A stretch of DNA of 64,000 nucleotides. Origin: Neopestalotiopsis rosae. Taxonomy: Eukaryota > Ascomycota > Sordariomycetes > Amphisphaeriales > Sporocadaceae. The position numbers were made by a program, and so were the translations under genes. A model generated the notes under the pieces. It was not told the origin of the DNA and made no database searches. It worked only from the letters and a program-made list of their open reading frames with translations. The DNA lies in assembly GCA_023078685.1 (NCBI GenBank), contig JALGAS010000006.1, positions 4,588,001-4,652,000 of the forward strand, in the 5' to 3' direction. Positions 23,584 through 35,204 of this stretch are shown here, piece after piece (position 1 is the stretch's first letter; each line of letters starts with the position of its first letter).

Positions 23584-24904
23584 TTGTTCCGGCATGTCCG
23601 GTGTTGTAAGCACAAAGAAGCAGTTTTCGTGTATATAGTGTTCTAGTTCATTTTCCGGTGCACATAACGTCAGATGATCTCTTTAATAGTCCTGAAATGA
23701 GTGAAATAAGATACAACACGTGTTGGAAGTGATCAAGCATCGTGCTATGAAAGATGACAGACATACGACTGCATCACATGTCTGCACTCGGATTTTGCAG
23801 GGACTTGCACTCAATCACTGGGCTCGTTTCTGCGAGCTGGAAGACCATTCAGACGCCACTCATCATTGCTTGAATTGACAATAATTTCTTAATAATGCTT
23901 GAAATCCCGCGGCTGAAGATTTACCGTCTATGTTCGGATTCTTATCCGCTCCTCTGTCATTCCCTGGAATCTTGGGATGTTAATTTACTTCATACCGGCC
24001 GAGTCCCGAGAGAACCATACAGACGATCCCTTTTCATCCCATAGTGCTGACTAAAGTTTTATAGCACACCCGCGTGTTTGTTATATTAGCTAACACAATG
24101 CCGTACCTGATACCTGGTAGGTGCCATAATCCCTGCGTCGCCTCAAACAGCCGCCTCCACACTCGAATTTACGCCCGACAATCCACGCCATGGACCGCTC
24201 CAACGTGGGCCGAATACCTGGAATATAACGGCCATAGTACCACAGAGAAGTATAATTGGTGTGTGTGCAATGCCTCCCCGTCTCCTTGTAGTGTGATACG
24301 ATGCCGCAATCAGCCAGCTAGTCGGTGGATCCATCATCTGCCAAGACGGAGGTTTATTTTTCTACTTGTCGTTGCTTTGTTCTCCCAGGGGCTCCCTTAC
24401 TCCGCGTTCCGCTTAGAGCAACAGCCAACGTCATGCTAAGGCACTGCAATGCAACTTTGCCCACACCAAAGAGAATCGTGCGTTTCAATTGCCGTGTACG
24501 TACCACTAGGCGCCTGGCGTCAGGAACACATCTTCCAATTCGGGCCAATTCAATATGGACTGCACATGGGTTTCTTTTGTGGATTGAGTACCGCTAGGAT
24601 CATACGGATCAGGTGGACTGATCGGGTCGTAAAGAAAGGAGCATGCGAGGGCTTACAATCTGATTATTTCATGGACCCAAACGTTCCGATGCATCCAAGT
24701 GAGGTAGCCTAGTGTATATCATTGTGACCGAGGATGTAAAAGAAAGGATACCATTTTTATAAAGGAGTATCTCATCATAAATACCACCCTCGTGCCCGGC
24801 GTTCAGTACTGATACTCTGCAGTTTGACAATCACTGACAATCCCTCTTCGATTCTGGCAGTCTCTCTTTCCCCAGTCTTTTCATATTGACCCATTTCATC
24901 CAAG
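23584..24904. other. Intergenic between GH62 and GH10 genes
   Basis: Contains the GH62 3' end and the xylanase promoter. Frames at 24074-24439 and 24325-24712 have no signal peptide, domain or splice logic. No repeats seen. Confidence 0.55.
24754..24765 (+). promoter_or_regulatory. Possible TATA box of the GH10 xylanase gene
   Basis: TTTTTATAAAGG lies about 140 bp before the xylanase ATG and upstream of a pyrimidine-rich leader (CAGTCTCTCTTTCCCC), which is the usual arrangement for fungal cellulase and xylanase promoters. Confidence 0.4.
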
Positions 24905-25997
24905 ATGAAGACTGGTTCTATTGCTCTCCTGCTTGCCCCATTGGGCGCCCTCGCTACGCCCTGCACAAAGAGAGCTGCTGCAAGTGATAGCATCAACGAT
25001 CTCTTCGTTGCCAAGGGCAAGGTCTATTTTGGCACGGCTGCCGATGAGGGCACACTCTCCAAGTCTGCCGTTTCAGACATTGTCAAGGCAGACTTTGGCC
25101 AAGTCACGCCAGAGAACAGCATGAAATGGGATGCCACCGAGGCCACGCAAGGCAGCTTCACCTTTGACACGGCTGACTATCTCGTCGACTTTGCCACGAC
25201 CAATAGCAAGAGTATCCGCGGTCACACCCTCGTATGGCACTCGCAACTACCTAGCTGGGTGTCAGCCATTACCGATGCAGACGAGCTCACGTCAGTCCTC
25301 CAAAACCACATCAGTACCCTCGTTGGTCGTTATGCGGGAAAGATTCGTGCATGGGTGAGTACCAACAAGCTCAACTTTGCAAATGAGCCTTGACTGATTA
25401 ACCATAGGACGTCGTAAACGAAATTTTCAACGAGGATGGCTCGCTGCGCAGCTCCGTCTTCTCCGACGTGCTGGGTGAGGACTTTGTCTCGATTGCCTTC
25501 AACGCGGCCCATGCGGCGGATCCAGATGCCAAGCTCTACATCAACGACTATAACTTGGACACAGCTTCCTATGCCAAAGTGACCACTGGCATGGTGGCTC
25601 ACGTGGAGAAGTGGATTGCAGCTGGCGTCCCTATTCACGGAATCGGTGAGTGTGCCCCCTCATTCACAGAATACGTCGATTTTGCTAACCGTGTATTGTA
25701 GGGTCCCAGACGCACTTGTCCGCGGGTGGCGGGAGCGGAGTCGCCGGCGCGCTGTCTGCTCTCGCTGCCACTGGCGTCGAGGAAGTCGCCATCACCGAGC
25801 TGGACATTGCAGGTGCCGCCGCGAGCGACTACACGGCCGTGGTCGATGCTTGCCTCGGCGTCGATAGCTGTGTCGGCATCACGGTGTGGGGAGTCAGCGA
25901 TGCGGATTCGTGGAGATCCAGCTCGACGCCTCTGCTCTTTGACTCTAGCTACAACCCCAAGGATGCATACACGGCCATTGTCTCGGACCTCAGTTAG
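24905..25997 (+). CDS. GH10 endo-1,4-beta-xylanase, secreted
   Basis: Exons 24905-25354, 25408-25645 and 25702-25997 (327 aa); introns 53 and 56 bp, with the second at phase 1 inside GIGSQTH. The enzyme cleaves internal beta-1,4 links of xylan. Residues 1-17 are a signal peptide ([14 protein letters not shown]), followed by a likely KR propeptide cut. The TIM barrel shows all GH10 landmarks: [38 protein letters not shown] with acid/base Glu155, [19 protein letters not shown] and ITELDI with nucleophile Glu262, then the [13 protein letters not shown] loop. There is no carbohydrate-binding module. It sits in tandem with the GH62 gene. Confidence 0.96.
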
Positions 25998-27047
25998 GTG
26001 ATGAAGTTGGATCAAGCGACATCTCCTTGAAATCCTGACATTGACATGGATATTTTTCCCCTTCGACGTGTATATAGTTGATTCAACTATGCAACAACAC
26101 CACTACAAATGTTTTGTTGCATCATTAGGTCAGAGTTTGTTGGAGACGGCAAGTTACAGGAACCGACGCCGTGCAACGCGAGATTCCCCAAACACTGGCA
26201 CCATGCAATGCCGCCAATTTCCATGCAGATCCGAGGATATATAGCAGTCTTACGATTGCAGCAAATCAGAATTATCTTATAATAAGACATGTATATCCAG
26301 TATACTACTCCGCAGATGATCAATGGTTAAACATTTAATGAAATTAGCACGAAGATGACTCGCCCTCCCCCAGACTCTGCCCGCACTAGCCGGCAAAGTG
26401 TTGATCCAATGCCTACAGGGCTCAAGTTTCCCCTAGACTGTCCTCGCTCTTACCTCTCTGGCTAGCCGATCATTGCTCAATGTGGAGTCGGCTTTGAGGC
26501 CGGCTCCTACTGGCCTCGTGCGCAACCTCGACACCACCCGCTCTGCCCGGCCTTCAGGGCTTTGGGGTCGATTGCACGGGCTTATTGAACGGGCGCGCCA
26601 CCAACCTGCCAACGACTCGACCAGACGCTCCCCATCTACGACGGCTTTACGTTTCCCCAACTGCCCCAGAAAGACGGGGCCCCAACCTTGAGCGCGCCAA
26701 TCGTGAATCTCCCCTTTGTGATTACCGGCCGGCCAAATTCTGGTCGCGACATCGTATGAGGAGGGGGGAGACCCTTTCTCCGGCACGTGTGCGTAGGTAT
26801 GCGGGTGTAGATGCGCTCTAGAGAGTCTAGTCTGGGTATCAGGTAGGTGACTGACAATGCATACTTAAATCATCGCCTCCCAGTGGTTCCGCGTCTCTTG
26901 ATGAAGGTTTGAACTCTCCAATCTCATTCATCTCGTCTCACCTCCTTCATCTTTTCATCAGAACCATCAATCTGTGTGAAAAAGAAGAGCTTCAGTCTCG
27001 TCTTCCGTATTCATCAAACCCCAAAGGAAGAACCACATATCATCACC
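25998..27047. other. Intergenic, dioxygenase promoter region
   Basis: The block at about 26.36-26.82 kb is GC-rich and gives several spurious overlapping frames on both strands. The last 150 bases before 27048 are pyrimidine-rich (TCATCTCGTCTCACCTCC), a normal fungal leader. No gene seen. Confidence 0.55.
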
Positions 27048-28082
27048 ATGAGTCCAAGCACCAACGGCACTAACGGTGCCACTAACGGCACCTCCAAGCC
27101 CGCGGACAGATTCGACCCCAACTTCACAAACCATGTCATTGGCCTCATGAGCCCAGAGACACTGCCCAGACACCGTGAGATTCTCACTTCTCTGATCACA
27201 CATCTGCACGACTTCTGCCGAGAGGTAGAACTCAAGCAGGACGAATGGATTGTCGGTGTCAACTACGTCAACGCCATCGGACAGGCCTACAGAAAGAACC
27301 GAAATGAGGCATGGAGAGTCTGCGATATCTTGGGTGTCGAGTCGTAAGTGTACCTGAAAGAGAAATGTCAGCGAATTACAGCCCAGCTAACCTCACAACC
27401 TAGTCTCGTCGATGAGATCAACCACAAGATTGTCACTGAGAACAACCTGTCGCCCACATCTTCTACCATTCTGGGACCTTTCTGGTCGCCCGAGACTCCC
27501 TTCAGGGAGAACGGCGACAGCGTCGTCCTGAACATGCCCAAGGATGGCCAGCTCACCTACTTCCACGGTGTCATCCGGGACGCTGAGACCGGCAAGGGTA
27601 TTCCCAACGCCGTGTTCGACATGTGGCAGGCCAGCACCAACGGCAAGTACGACGTCTTTGACCCCGAGAACCAGGAGCGCCACAACCTCCGCGGCAAGTT
27701 CCGCACCGACGCCGATGGCAAGTTCTGGTTCTACTGCCTGTACCCGACCGAGTACCCCATTGACACTTCGGGTCCCTCGGCCGATCTGCTCAAGATCATG
27801 GGCCGCCACCCCTGGCGCCCTGGCCACATCCACTGCATGGTCACCCACGACGAGTTCATTGGCGTCACTGCTCAGCTCTACTCGAGAACCGACCAGTACC
27901 TCGAGACCGACACCGTCTCGGCTGTCAAGGACGATCTGCTCCTCGACTTCAAGCCCATCAAGGACGAGCCCAAGGGCGCTGTTCTCGAGGTCGAGTACGA
28001 TATTCGCCTGCTGCCCAAGAAGTACAAGCCTGATTCTACCATGTTGATGGAGAACGCCAACCAGGACAACTTCGAGAAATAA
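27048..28082 (+). CDS. Intradiol ring-cleavage dioxygenase (catechol/hydroxyquinol 1,2-type)
   Basis: Exons 27048-27343 and 27404-28082 (324 aa); the 60-bp intron is phase 2 and restores VESLVDEI. The enzyme opens catechol-like rings between the two hydroxyls using non-heme Fe(III), feeding aromatic breakdown to the beta-ketoadipate or hydroxyquinol route. An N-terminal helical dioxygenase domain (about 22-105) precedes the beta-sandwich. The four iron ligands are visible with the expected spacing: Tyr181 (KYDV), Tyr216 (TEYP), His240 and His242 (GHIH). There is no signal peptide, so it is cytosolic. Very strong C-ending codon use suggests high expression. The choice between catechol and hydroxyquinol as substrate cannot be made from motifs alone. 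Confidence 0.93.
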
Positions 28083-28646
28083 ATAGCTTTGACTGATGTT
28101 TGAGTTGGGAGGGGATTCGAAATTTTCCGGTTTTTGCAAAGAAAATCGTTCATGTACATATTATACCAAAGTCGACGTGGATATTAGCGACAGTCTACTT
28201 ACAGTAGATACGACAGGAATTAGTCACAATGAATGACTAGATGACTTTTTGACCAATTATGAACATCTTTGTTGAGAATGTTTGTTTGTGAGGTGATTTC
28301 GTGGTGATTAGCATGGCGGCTAAAGGATCATCAATGGAGGTGCCATCAAAACCAGCGAATGTTGAGAAAGAGAAAAGAAGAGATCTTTCCAATCGTTACA
28401 GCTGAGGAACTCTTGTCAGCCTCACAACATCCCATCCTGTTTCTTTTGAGGGGGTGAGTCTGTTGTTGGGGCGGGATCCCCGCAGACTGATTGTAGGACA
28501 CCCCCACTGCTGAACCGCCATTAACCGGCTGTCTCAACTCCAACATTCAAGTCATCAACCACCAAATCGATCTCGCGAAGATCTCATTCTTCGTGTCGCC
28601 TTTGAATCTCCGCGGACGAGTCGGGACGCCGCAGTACAAGGATTAA
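28083..28646. other. Intergenic, no gene seen
   Basis: Dioxygenase 3' end and promoter of the HAD hydrolase gene. Small minus-strand frames at 28346-28828 are shadows without features. Confidence 0.6.
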
Positions 28647-29682
28647 ATGGCCAAGCCAAACCTGCTCCTCTGCTTTGACGCGTTTGGGACGCTGTTTCGG
28701 CCCAAACGGCCAGTCGTGCAGCAGTACGGGGAGATTGCGCGGCAGTGCGGTGTCGGCGGTTTCGATGAGGTCCAGTTGCAATCATCTTTTCGGGCCGCCT
28801 TCAAGGATGAGATGAAGCAAAATCCCAACTATGGGAGGTCCACGGGGTTAGGTGCGACCAAGTGGTGGACAAATGTATGAGGGCCCTCTCTTGCAATGGC
28901 CATGGTCCAATCCAATGCCAATGCATTTATTGCATTGTTCTCGGTGATGTATCCTTTTGCTGATACGTTTACCCATGAATCAGGTTATTGGCAAGACATT
29001 CAAACCGCTCGTGAATAATGGCCAGCCTCTCCCTAGTGAGCTCGTCCCAAGGTTGCTGCAGCGTTTCTCGTCCAGCGAGGGCTACGCCGCCGAGCCAGAT
29101 CTTACCTCAAGCCTCAAGGCACTCAAGCACAATAATGCACACTACGACAAGGTCTTGATTGGCGTCATTACGAATTCCGATGACCGCGTCCCGGACATCT
29201 TGTCCTCGTTTGGCGTGCACGTCAGCCCGCTGCGTCACGGCGGATGCGACGGCGCGGGCGCCTCGGTTGCCCAGGACCAGCTGCGTCGGGAGGACTTTGA
29301 TATTGACTTCCATTGCATGTCGTACGACGTGGGCGTGGAGAAGCCGGACCGCGCCATCTTCCGGTCAGCCGAGTCTCTTGCTGCCAACATCATCAGTGCC
29401 CGTCATGGCCGAGATGCCGCTCAAGCCGAGTCAGATGCGGCCCAGCATTGGCACAAGGTGTACGTTGGAGACGAGTATGCCAAGGACGTGGAGGGAGCCA
29501 TTGAGGCGGGCTGGAATCCAATACTTCTCGAGACCGACGCAAGCTCAGAGAATATTGCGAAGCTGATGGACTATCCCAGCCAGTCGTTTGATCCCGAAGC
29601 GAGCAGAGTTTTTCGCGACCAGAAAGTCGTCAAGGTACAATCTGTACAAGACCTAGCCCATTGGCTCTCAAACGATTCGTGA
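28647..29682 (+). CDS. HAD-superfamily hydrolase, HDHD3-like
   Basis: Exons 28647-28874 and 28984-29682 (308 aa); the 109-bp intron is phase 0 and joins TKWWTN to VIGKTF. The four haloacid dehalogenase motifs are present in order: motif I CFDAFGTLF with nucleophile Asp11, motif II VITNSDDR, motif III lysine in GVEKPDRAIF, and motif IV VGDEYAKDVEGAIEAGW. A helical cap lies between motifs I and II. It should be a magnesium-dependent phosphatase of small metabolites, cytosolic or mitochondrial; the substrate is unknown. A Gln/Asp-rich insertion around ARHGRDAAQAESDAAQ is longer than in animal HDHD3. Confidence 0.88.
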
Positions 29683-31764
29683 CTCACTTGTACGGTCTTG
29701 GGCGCTACCTGATATCAGCAAATCGGGGCGATTCAGTTCCTGCGGGCGTGTGTGTGGCTGGCTGAGGATGTTCCGCCGGAGCCGCAGTGTCGGAGTTTCC
29801 AGGCATCATGTCGGGGTCCACGGCGGGAAAGGCTTTGCATGATTTTATCATCCTGCGTCGAGCAAGCGGCGAATCGATCGTTTCCAAATCCCACTTGTAC
29901 AATAAGAAAACCGGCTCCGCATCTTTCCCACTTTCATAGACGACAATATGTACAATAAATGCACATTAGATGAACGAGAGGGACGGACGAGACATGGAAA
30001 CAAATGGACAATTATGAAGTGTCCGATTGTCACCCACTGGATTTGTACGCCTTAATTGGGACTCTCAACATCACCAGTCAGTGACTGAACAGGCAAGCTT
30101 TATAGTATCGCGAAGCTGCCTATAATGGATGGTATTGACCATGTTTCTTGTGTTACCGATGCTTCCGGTACCAAATGACCGCTCGGGCGTTGACCATCGT
30201 TAGCGGAATCGTCGTCGAGCAGCCTCAGAAGTACCATTTTGAACTTTAAAAGAACCTCTCTCGAGAAATCTCAACGACAGAGTTTTGCACTATTGACGCA
30301 ACTAGAGCCTTGCTCGTGGTTTAGGTCATGGACCCGGACTCGACCAGATATCCGGGCGCTCAACGGCTTTGAAAGACATCAAAAGCGCTACAAGATGGCA
30401 CCTTGTTCACGAATGGCGATGATCAGAGTCTTGCAAAGGGTATCAGCAGTGTGCCATGACTGAGGACGCAATCAGCGCCTCTGTCCACATGAAAACATGT
30501 AGCAATATGGGATCATTCTTTGCACGAAAATGGTTGAGTGACATGATCTTGGTGTTTTCAGAGCCAGATTCCTTTAACATCTGATAAACTTGGCCCACAC
30601 AATCTAGTGACAACATCAAATGTTCGAGTTAATTTAAAATATGTGTGCAAATTAAATGAGCCCCACGGCTTTTACAAGTCTTGCAGAAATCATATAGAAG
30701 GATACAATTAACTTCCATGACGATTGTATGTTTCTTGAGCATGAGATTGCTATCTAATGTTTTGATGAGCATAACTTTCCGCGACGCCCTTTGCCTTGCC
30801 AACCCTCCTTGAAAAGTCTGACATTGTTCTCTACCGTCCATTTCTTCAGCTCGCCACATGCCTGAACAAAATTGACTAAGCAAAATTTGTACAGAAAACT
30901 TTGATCAGCGACATCCGTCGACCATCTCCCAGGGCCAGTCCTCACAGGCGACAGAGGCCTCGGCTATTTCGTATCATTCTCAGGCAGCTGCCCTGCTTCA
31001 AGCCTTCGCCAATGGTCGACACAAGCCCATGTCTAGCGGCTTCAACCTTCAACTCCGAAGAATCGTGTTCCCGTCGTTCCAGAAACACACACGAGACGAG
31101 AAACCTCAATCCACCTTGGCGGTCCCCAGCTCCTCCCGTAGTCTGACCGCTCGCTCGGGAAGGCCAGGGGAGCGCCCCCTCAGAGAGGAGCGCCATGTGC
31201 TTTTCCATTGTGGACAAGAAATATTGTGGACAGGAAGAGGGAAAAAAACATAGTACTTTTGCTCCCCGATCGTGAGGCACTAACATCGTGGGGGCATAGT
31301 CCTTTTTTTTTCACGTTATCGCCATTGCCCACGGGTAAGGTAAAATGGATACCTCGAAAAAGGAAAGATCCAGATCCGAGAGACGCACCGGCAACGCGGA
31401 AAAACGTACACACACGCAACAAGTGGTCCCTTTTTGTTGCTCTCTAGTGCCAGGTGTAGTATAGTACGGAAAAGAGGGTTACGACTCCACATGCACGAAC
31501 ACGTGTACAGGGATATCATTCGCCGTCCACCAGCCCCGATCTAGACATTGAGCAGTGAGGACAGCTGTGTCTTGGGTTCTTTTGCGGGCAGCGAGATACC
31601 GCAGAAAGACAAAAAAGGAGGACCTGTCAGTGGTTGGGTGGGCATCTTTCAGTGGGCATTAGATCGATGTTCCGGCAGATCGCGCTGCATATCCGGACCC
31701 AAAGGCGGGCTCCCGGCAGTAGGGGTGGGAACCAACGAAAAAAAGGGACACCAGGCACAGGCAC

Positions 31765-31794
31765 AGGTACCCGTGCCTCAGGCCACGGGTACCT
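31765..31794. repeat. 30-bp near-perfect palindrome with two GGTACC cores
   Basis: AGGTACCCGTG at 31765-31775 is matched exactly, in inverted orientation, by CACGGGTACCT at 31784-31794. The centre (CCTCAGG) can pair further, leaving a very short loop. It lies just after a GGCACA direct repeat. It could be a binding site for a dimeric factor or a cruciform; it is not followed by a T-run. Confidence 0.6.
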
Positions 31795-32058
31795 CAGTCG
31801 AGTCACATGGCTTAGGTGGGTTTGGGTACAGATGTCGTCGTGGTACCCCCGCCGCCCGAAGGAACCCTGCGGCTCGGTCCGAAGAATTCACTGTTGAGAA
31901 TTTATATATACGCAACGGTTGCAAACGTCTGTTCGCAATTATACTAATATGATCTGCATGTCTCTCTGTCTGGGTTGTATAGTATGTTTTAGATTGTCAA
32001 CGACCGTTGGGAGTTTAATTTCATTTGGAAAACTCAAATGAAAGATGTGTAAGTTTGT

Positions 32059-32089
32059 GGAAGGGGGGGAGGGGGGGGACGGTGGTGGT
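32059..32089. repeat. G-rich tract, possible G-quadruplex
   Basis: Runs of seven and eight consecutive G (32063-32069 and 32071-32078) are followed by GGTGGTGG. Enough G-runs occur close together to form a quadruplex on the plus strand. No gene overlaps it. Confidence 0.55.
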
Positions 32090-33289
32090 AAGACAATCGA
32101 GTACCGGCAGGCACGGAGATCGATCCGGCCCTTCAGGTGAGGTTCTGATAGTCGGCAAGACCAGCTATACCCCCAGGGGCTTACGCGATGCGCTAGTGTT
32201 GAATAGACGAAGATCAATTGCCAGGATTGGGCGTGCGATCTGGTAATAGTCGATTATATCGCACACTAGTTTTCTTCCAGTCAGTGTCACTGCGCTATTG
32301 CGGTTTAGCCTATGGTCTGTGTGCCGTTCGCTTGGGACGTAGAATGTTCCCCGAGAGGAAAGAAAGAAAAAGTCATGGACGAAGAACAAACGCCTTACAG
32401 CCAATCAATAGTGCGGTGCAGATCCGATACATCTTGCATACTAGGAGGCTTACACTTTCAATAGTCAACAGCCAGGACTCGCCCTGCTTGCCCTTCGGTA
32501 AAAGATGCTTGAAGAAATTGGCAAGAGAAGTGCAGCATCTCTCTTTTCTGATTCGCTCGAGCTGACACTTTGACAGGTTACACCGCTTGTATTACATGCA
32601 TTAGATTTGTGATGGGCCGTTCTTGGGAAACCTTGCATGCCATTTTGTTGGAGTTGATCGCGAATTGGGTCCAAGGTCTGGATTTTACGATCATCGAATG
32701 ATCGAACATCCTGAACGGGAACAGAGTTCTGACAGCCAGCCAGCCTCATCCCGGGCAACGCTCCACTTGTCCGGACAGTGGCTGGCTAGATGCCGCTTTT
32801 TTCACAATTTTTTTTCACATGTTTTTTTCACCAGCATTCTGACACATCAATGGATCGATTTTGCTACTGCTATCAATTATGGTCACCTTCTGGTCCATAT
32901 GGCTGCACTAACTTTGACGGGAAGTCGATCCGTACATGACAAGCGCCAACAGGTGAGGCACAACCGGCATGATGCTATTCCGTATACGTTCAACATCTCG
33001 CGAGGGCTTGCGTGGTTTTGTTTTCGTACATGCTTGCTCATGCATGGTTTCCAGTCTAGATGCGAGCAGGCAAAGAATAAAACAAAAAATAAAATAAAAA
33101 ACAATCCGGTATGCAGGAAGGTGAGAAGTTTGTTCACTGGTATTCATTGGTTCTAATCCAAGCATGTGTAGAAGAGAAATCATTCGCCTTATTAATATGC
33201 AAATACTATATGGTATCACTATTTTGTCTCATTGCCTGTCATGGATCATTCCCCCAGAAACGGAAATACACATTCAAACATCCCTTGTC

Positions 33290-35204
33290 CTACTTTGATG
33301 CAAGTACCCTGGAAGCCTTTAACCAAGTAGCCGAAGCCGGGCCACTGAGTGACCTGCCAGCTCGGCTCGCAACTGTGGATAGCTTCTTGCCCACCTTGGA
33401 AACCGACTTGCGCACGGTCCTGTACAAGGATGGCTTCTGCGAGCTAGTCTGGCTGCTCGGTGGTTGGTGAATGCTAGTGCTGGCGCTGGCGCTGGCCGCC
33501 GTGTTCTGCAGGAGCTTGAAGCGTTGGACCTTGCCGCTGGGTGTCCGGGGTATACTCTCAACAAACAAGACGCCCCCGGACAGCTTCTTGTAGCTCACCA
33601 GGCGGCCCCGCACCAGATCATAGATCTCTTGCCCCAGGCCAGGCTCTCGGTCAGAGTTTCTTGGTACCACGTAGGCTCGAGGGACCTCGGTCACCCCGTC
33701 GTCGGATATCACACCGACAACGGCGCAATCCGAGACGCCTGGATGTTGAATGATAATAGCCTCAATCTCGGCCGGAGCAACTTGCCATCTGATGAAGAGG
33801 GTTAGTACATGCTGTTGTCCTGATAGGCTGAGAAAGGGCCAAACAACTTACCCCTTGACTTTGATCAACTCCTTTGACCTTCCCACAATGTAGATCTTCT
33901 CCTCTTGTACCTGGGCAATGTCGCCAGTAGGGAACCAGCCGTCCTCATTGCACATTGGAATGCCAAGATACCCCGTCATAATGGCCCGTGAGCGGATCAG
34001 CAGCTCGCCAGGCTGACCGTCTTCCGTGACATGTTTGCCGTCATCGTCCACCAACTTCATCTCGTAATCATCCATGAGCCGTCCAATGGAGCCCGTGTCG
34101 TCCAACTCGCCGTGACGGAACAGCACTGCCGGACCAAACTCTGTCATGCCCCAGACTGGCGTAACTGTGGCCGTAGGGTCAAGATATGAACGCATTTGCC
34201 TCATGGCGGCCGCGTCAATCGGAGCACCGCCAATGCCAATATACCGGACGGTTGCCATCAATGCTTGGAGAGGCAGCCCGCAACTGTTCACAGCGTGGAC
34301 CATGGGCGGGGCCATGTAGGTCTCTGTGATGTTATATTTGTGAATGTTGGAGACATATTGGTTGAGGTTGAACCTCGCCATGATGTATAACGATTCTCCA
34401 TAGCGAAGTGGCGATAAGAGTGCCCAGGCAACTCCGAAAATGTGAAAGAGTGGGAGACTTGCTAGTCTCGTCACTTCGTATGGTACGCTTGCGTAAAGAC
34501 TTTGGTGCTGGGCGATCAGGGCATAGTGAGACAGGCTGGCGAGTTTCGGTAGACCTGTCGTGCCCGAGGTGGCAAAGTAGATTGCAGGTGTATTCTTGGC
34601 AGCCTCTTCATCAGGCAATGTTTGCCACGATGCGATGCCGTGGTTTCTGAGGTCGCTCACTAGCTTGATGGAAGCATAGTACTCTCTGTCACTGACAAGC
34701 TCATCAATGGCTGAAGTGAAGGAATCTTTTGTAGTCGACTGCAAAAAAAGATCATCGAGGACATATATGCGCTCATTTTCTATGCCTTTAAATTTGCACA
34801 TCTTCACCACAGTTGTGAGGACATCCTGTGCTGCAATGATGAGGCGTGGACTGGCAATGTTGGCCAGGTGAACCAGCTCATCTAGTTGGTACGCAGGGTT
34901 GGTTCCGCAAAATACACCGCCAGCTCCTATGATGGCGAGCACAATAGGAATATAGAAACACTGTATCTGGTCAGTGGTATGTTGTGGCCCATAAGTAAAG
35001 GAGTCTTACATTGTTTGGTATGCAGACCATAACTGGATCACCTTTTTGAAGGCCGGCCGCTTGGAGTCCGGCGATAAGTTCCATAACCAAACATCTTGTT
35101 TGATCTGCACTTAACGATATGGAGGGGTTTTCGGCATCAATAAAAAGAGGCTTGTCGGGGCTGTAGGAAGCCTGAGCATCAAGCGCAAAAGAAACCAAAT
35201 CCAT
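33290..35204 (-). CDS. afeA: Adenylate-forming 4-coumarate-CoA-ligase-like enzyme (AfeA-like)
   Basis: Exons 35204-35010, 34960-33852 and 33788-33290 (600 aa); introns 49 and 63 bp. Joined sequence restores PNNCFYIPIVL and KELIKVKGWQVAPAEIE, both canonical. Adenylation motifs: TSGTTGLPK at about 196-204, WGMTEFGP near 335, GWFPTGD, VGRSKELIKVKG, and A10 RTPSGKVQR with catalytic Lys521. The product would be an acyl-AMP, then acyl-CoA, from an unknown acid. A Ser/Lys/Arg-rich tail of about 70 residues follows A10 and lacks a peroxisomal SKL-type end. It is divergent from a TmpA-type oxidoreductase, the arrangement described for Aspergillus nidulans afeA-tmpA, where both genes act in one conidiation-signal pathway. 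Family is certain; orthology to AfeA is inferred from context. Confidence 0.82.

Larger units (their letters stand above)
29683..33289. other. 3.6-kb stretch without recognisable genes
   Basis: Between the HAD gene and the 3' end of the AfeA-like gene. I read both strands and found no domain, signal peptide or multi-exon model. Frames such as 31548-31952 plus and 32623-33156 plus are composed of scattered charged and Cys residues without pattern. The stretch contains a strong palindrome at 31765, a G-rich tract at 32059, and many short homopolymer runs around 32.8-33.1 kb. It could host a non-coding RNA or a lineage-specific gene I cannot see. Confidence 0.5.

Noticed and set aside
27393..28139. 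248-aa frame antisense to the dioxygenase
   Set aside because: Open only because of strong C-ending codon bias on the sense strand; its valine-rich composition is typical of such shadows.
31548..31952. 134-aa plus-strand frame in the gene desert
   Set aside because: Contains the palindrome and low-complexity GlnAla repeats; no domain or homology that I recognise.
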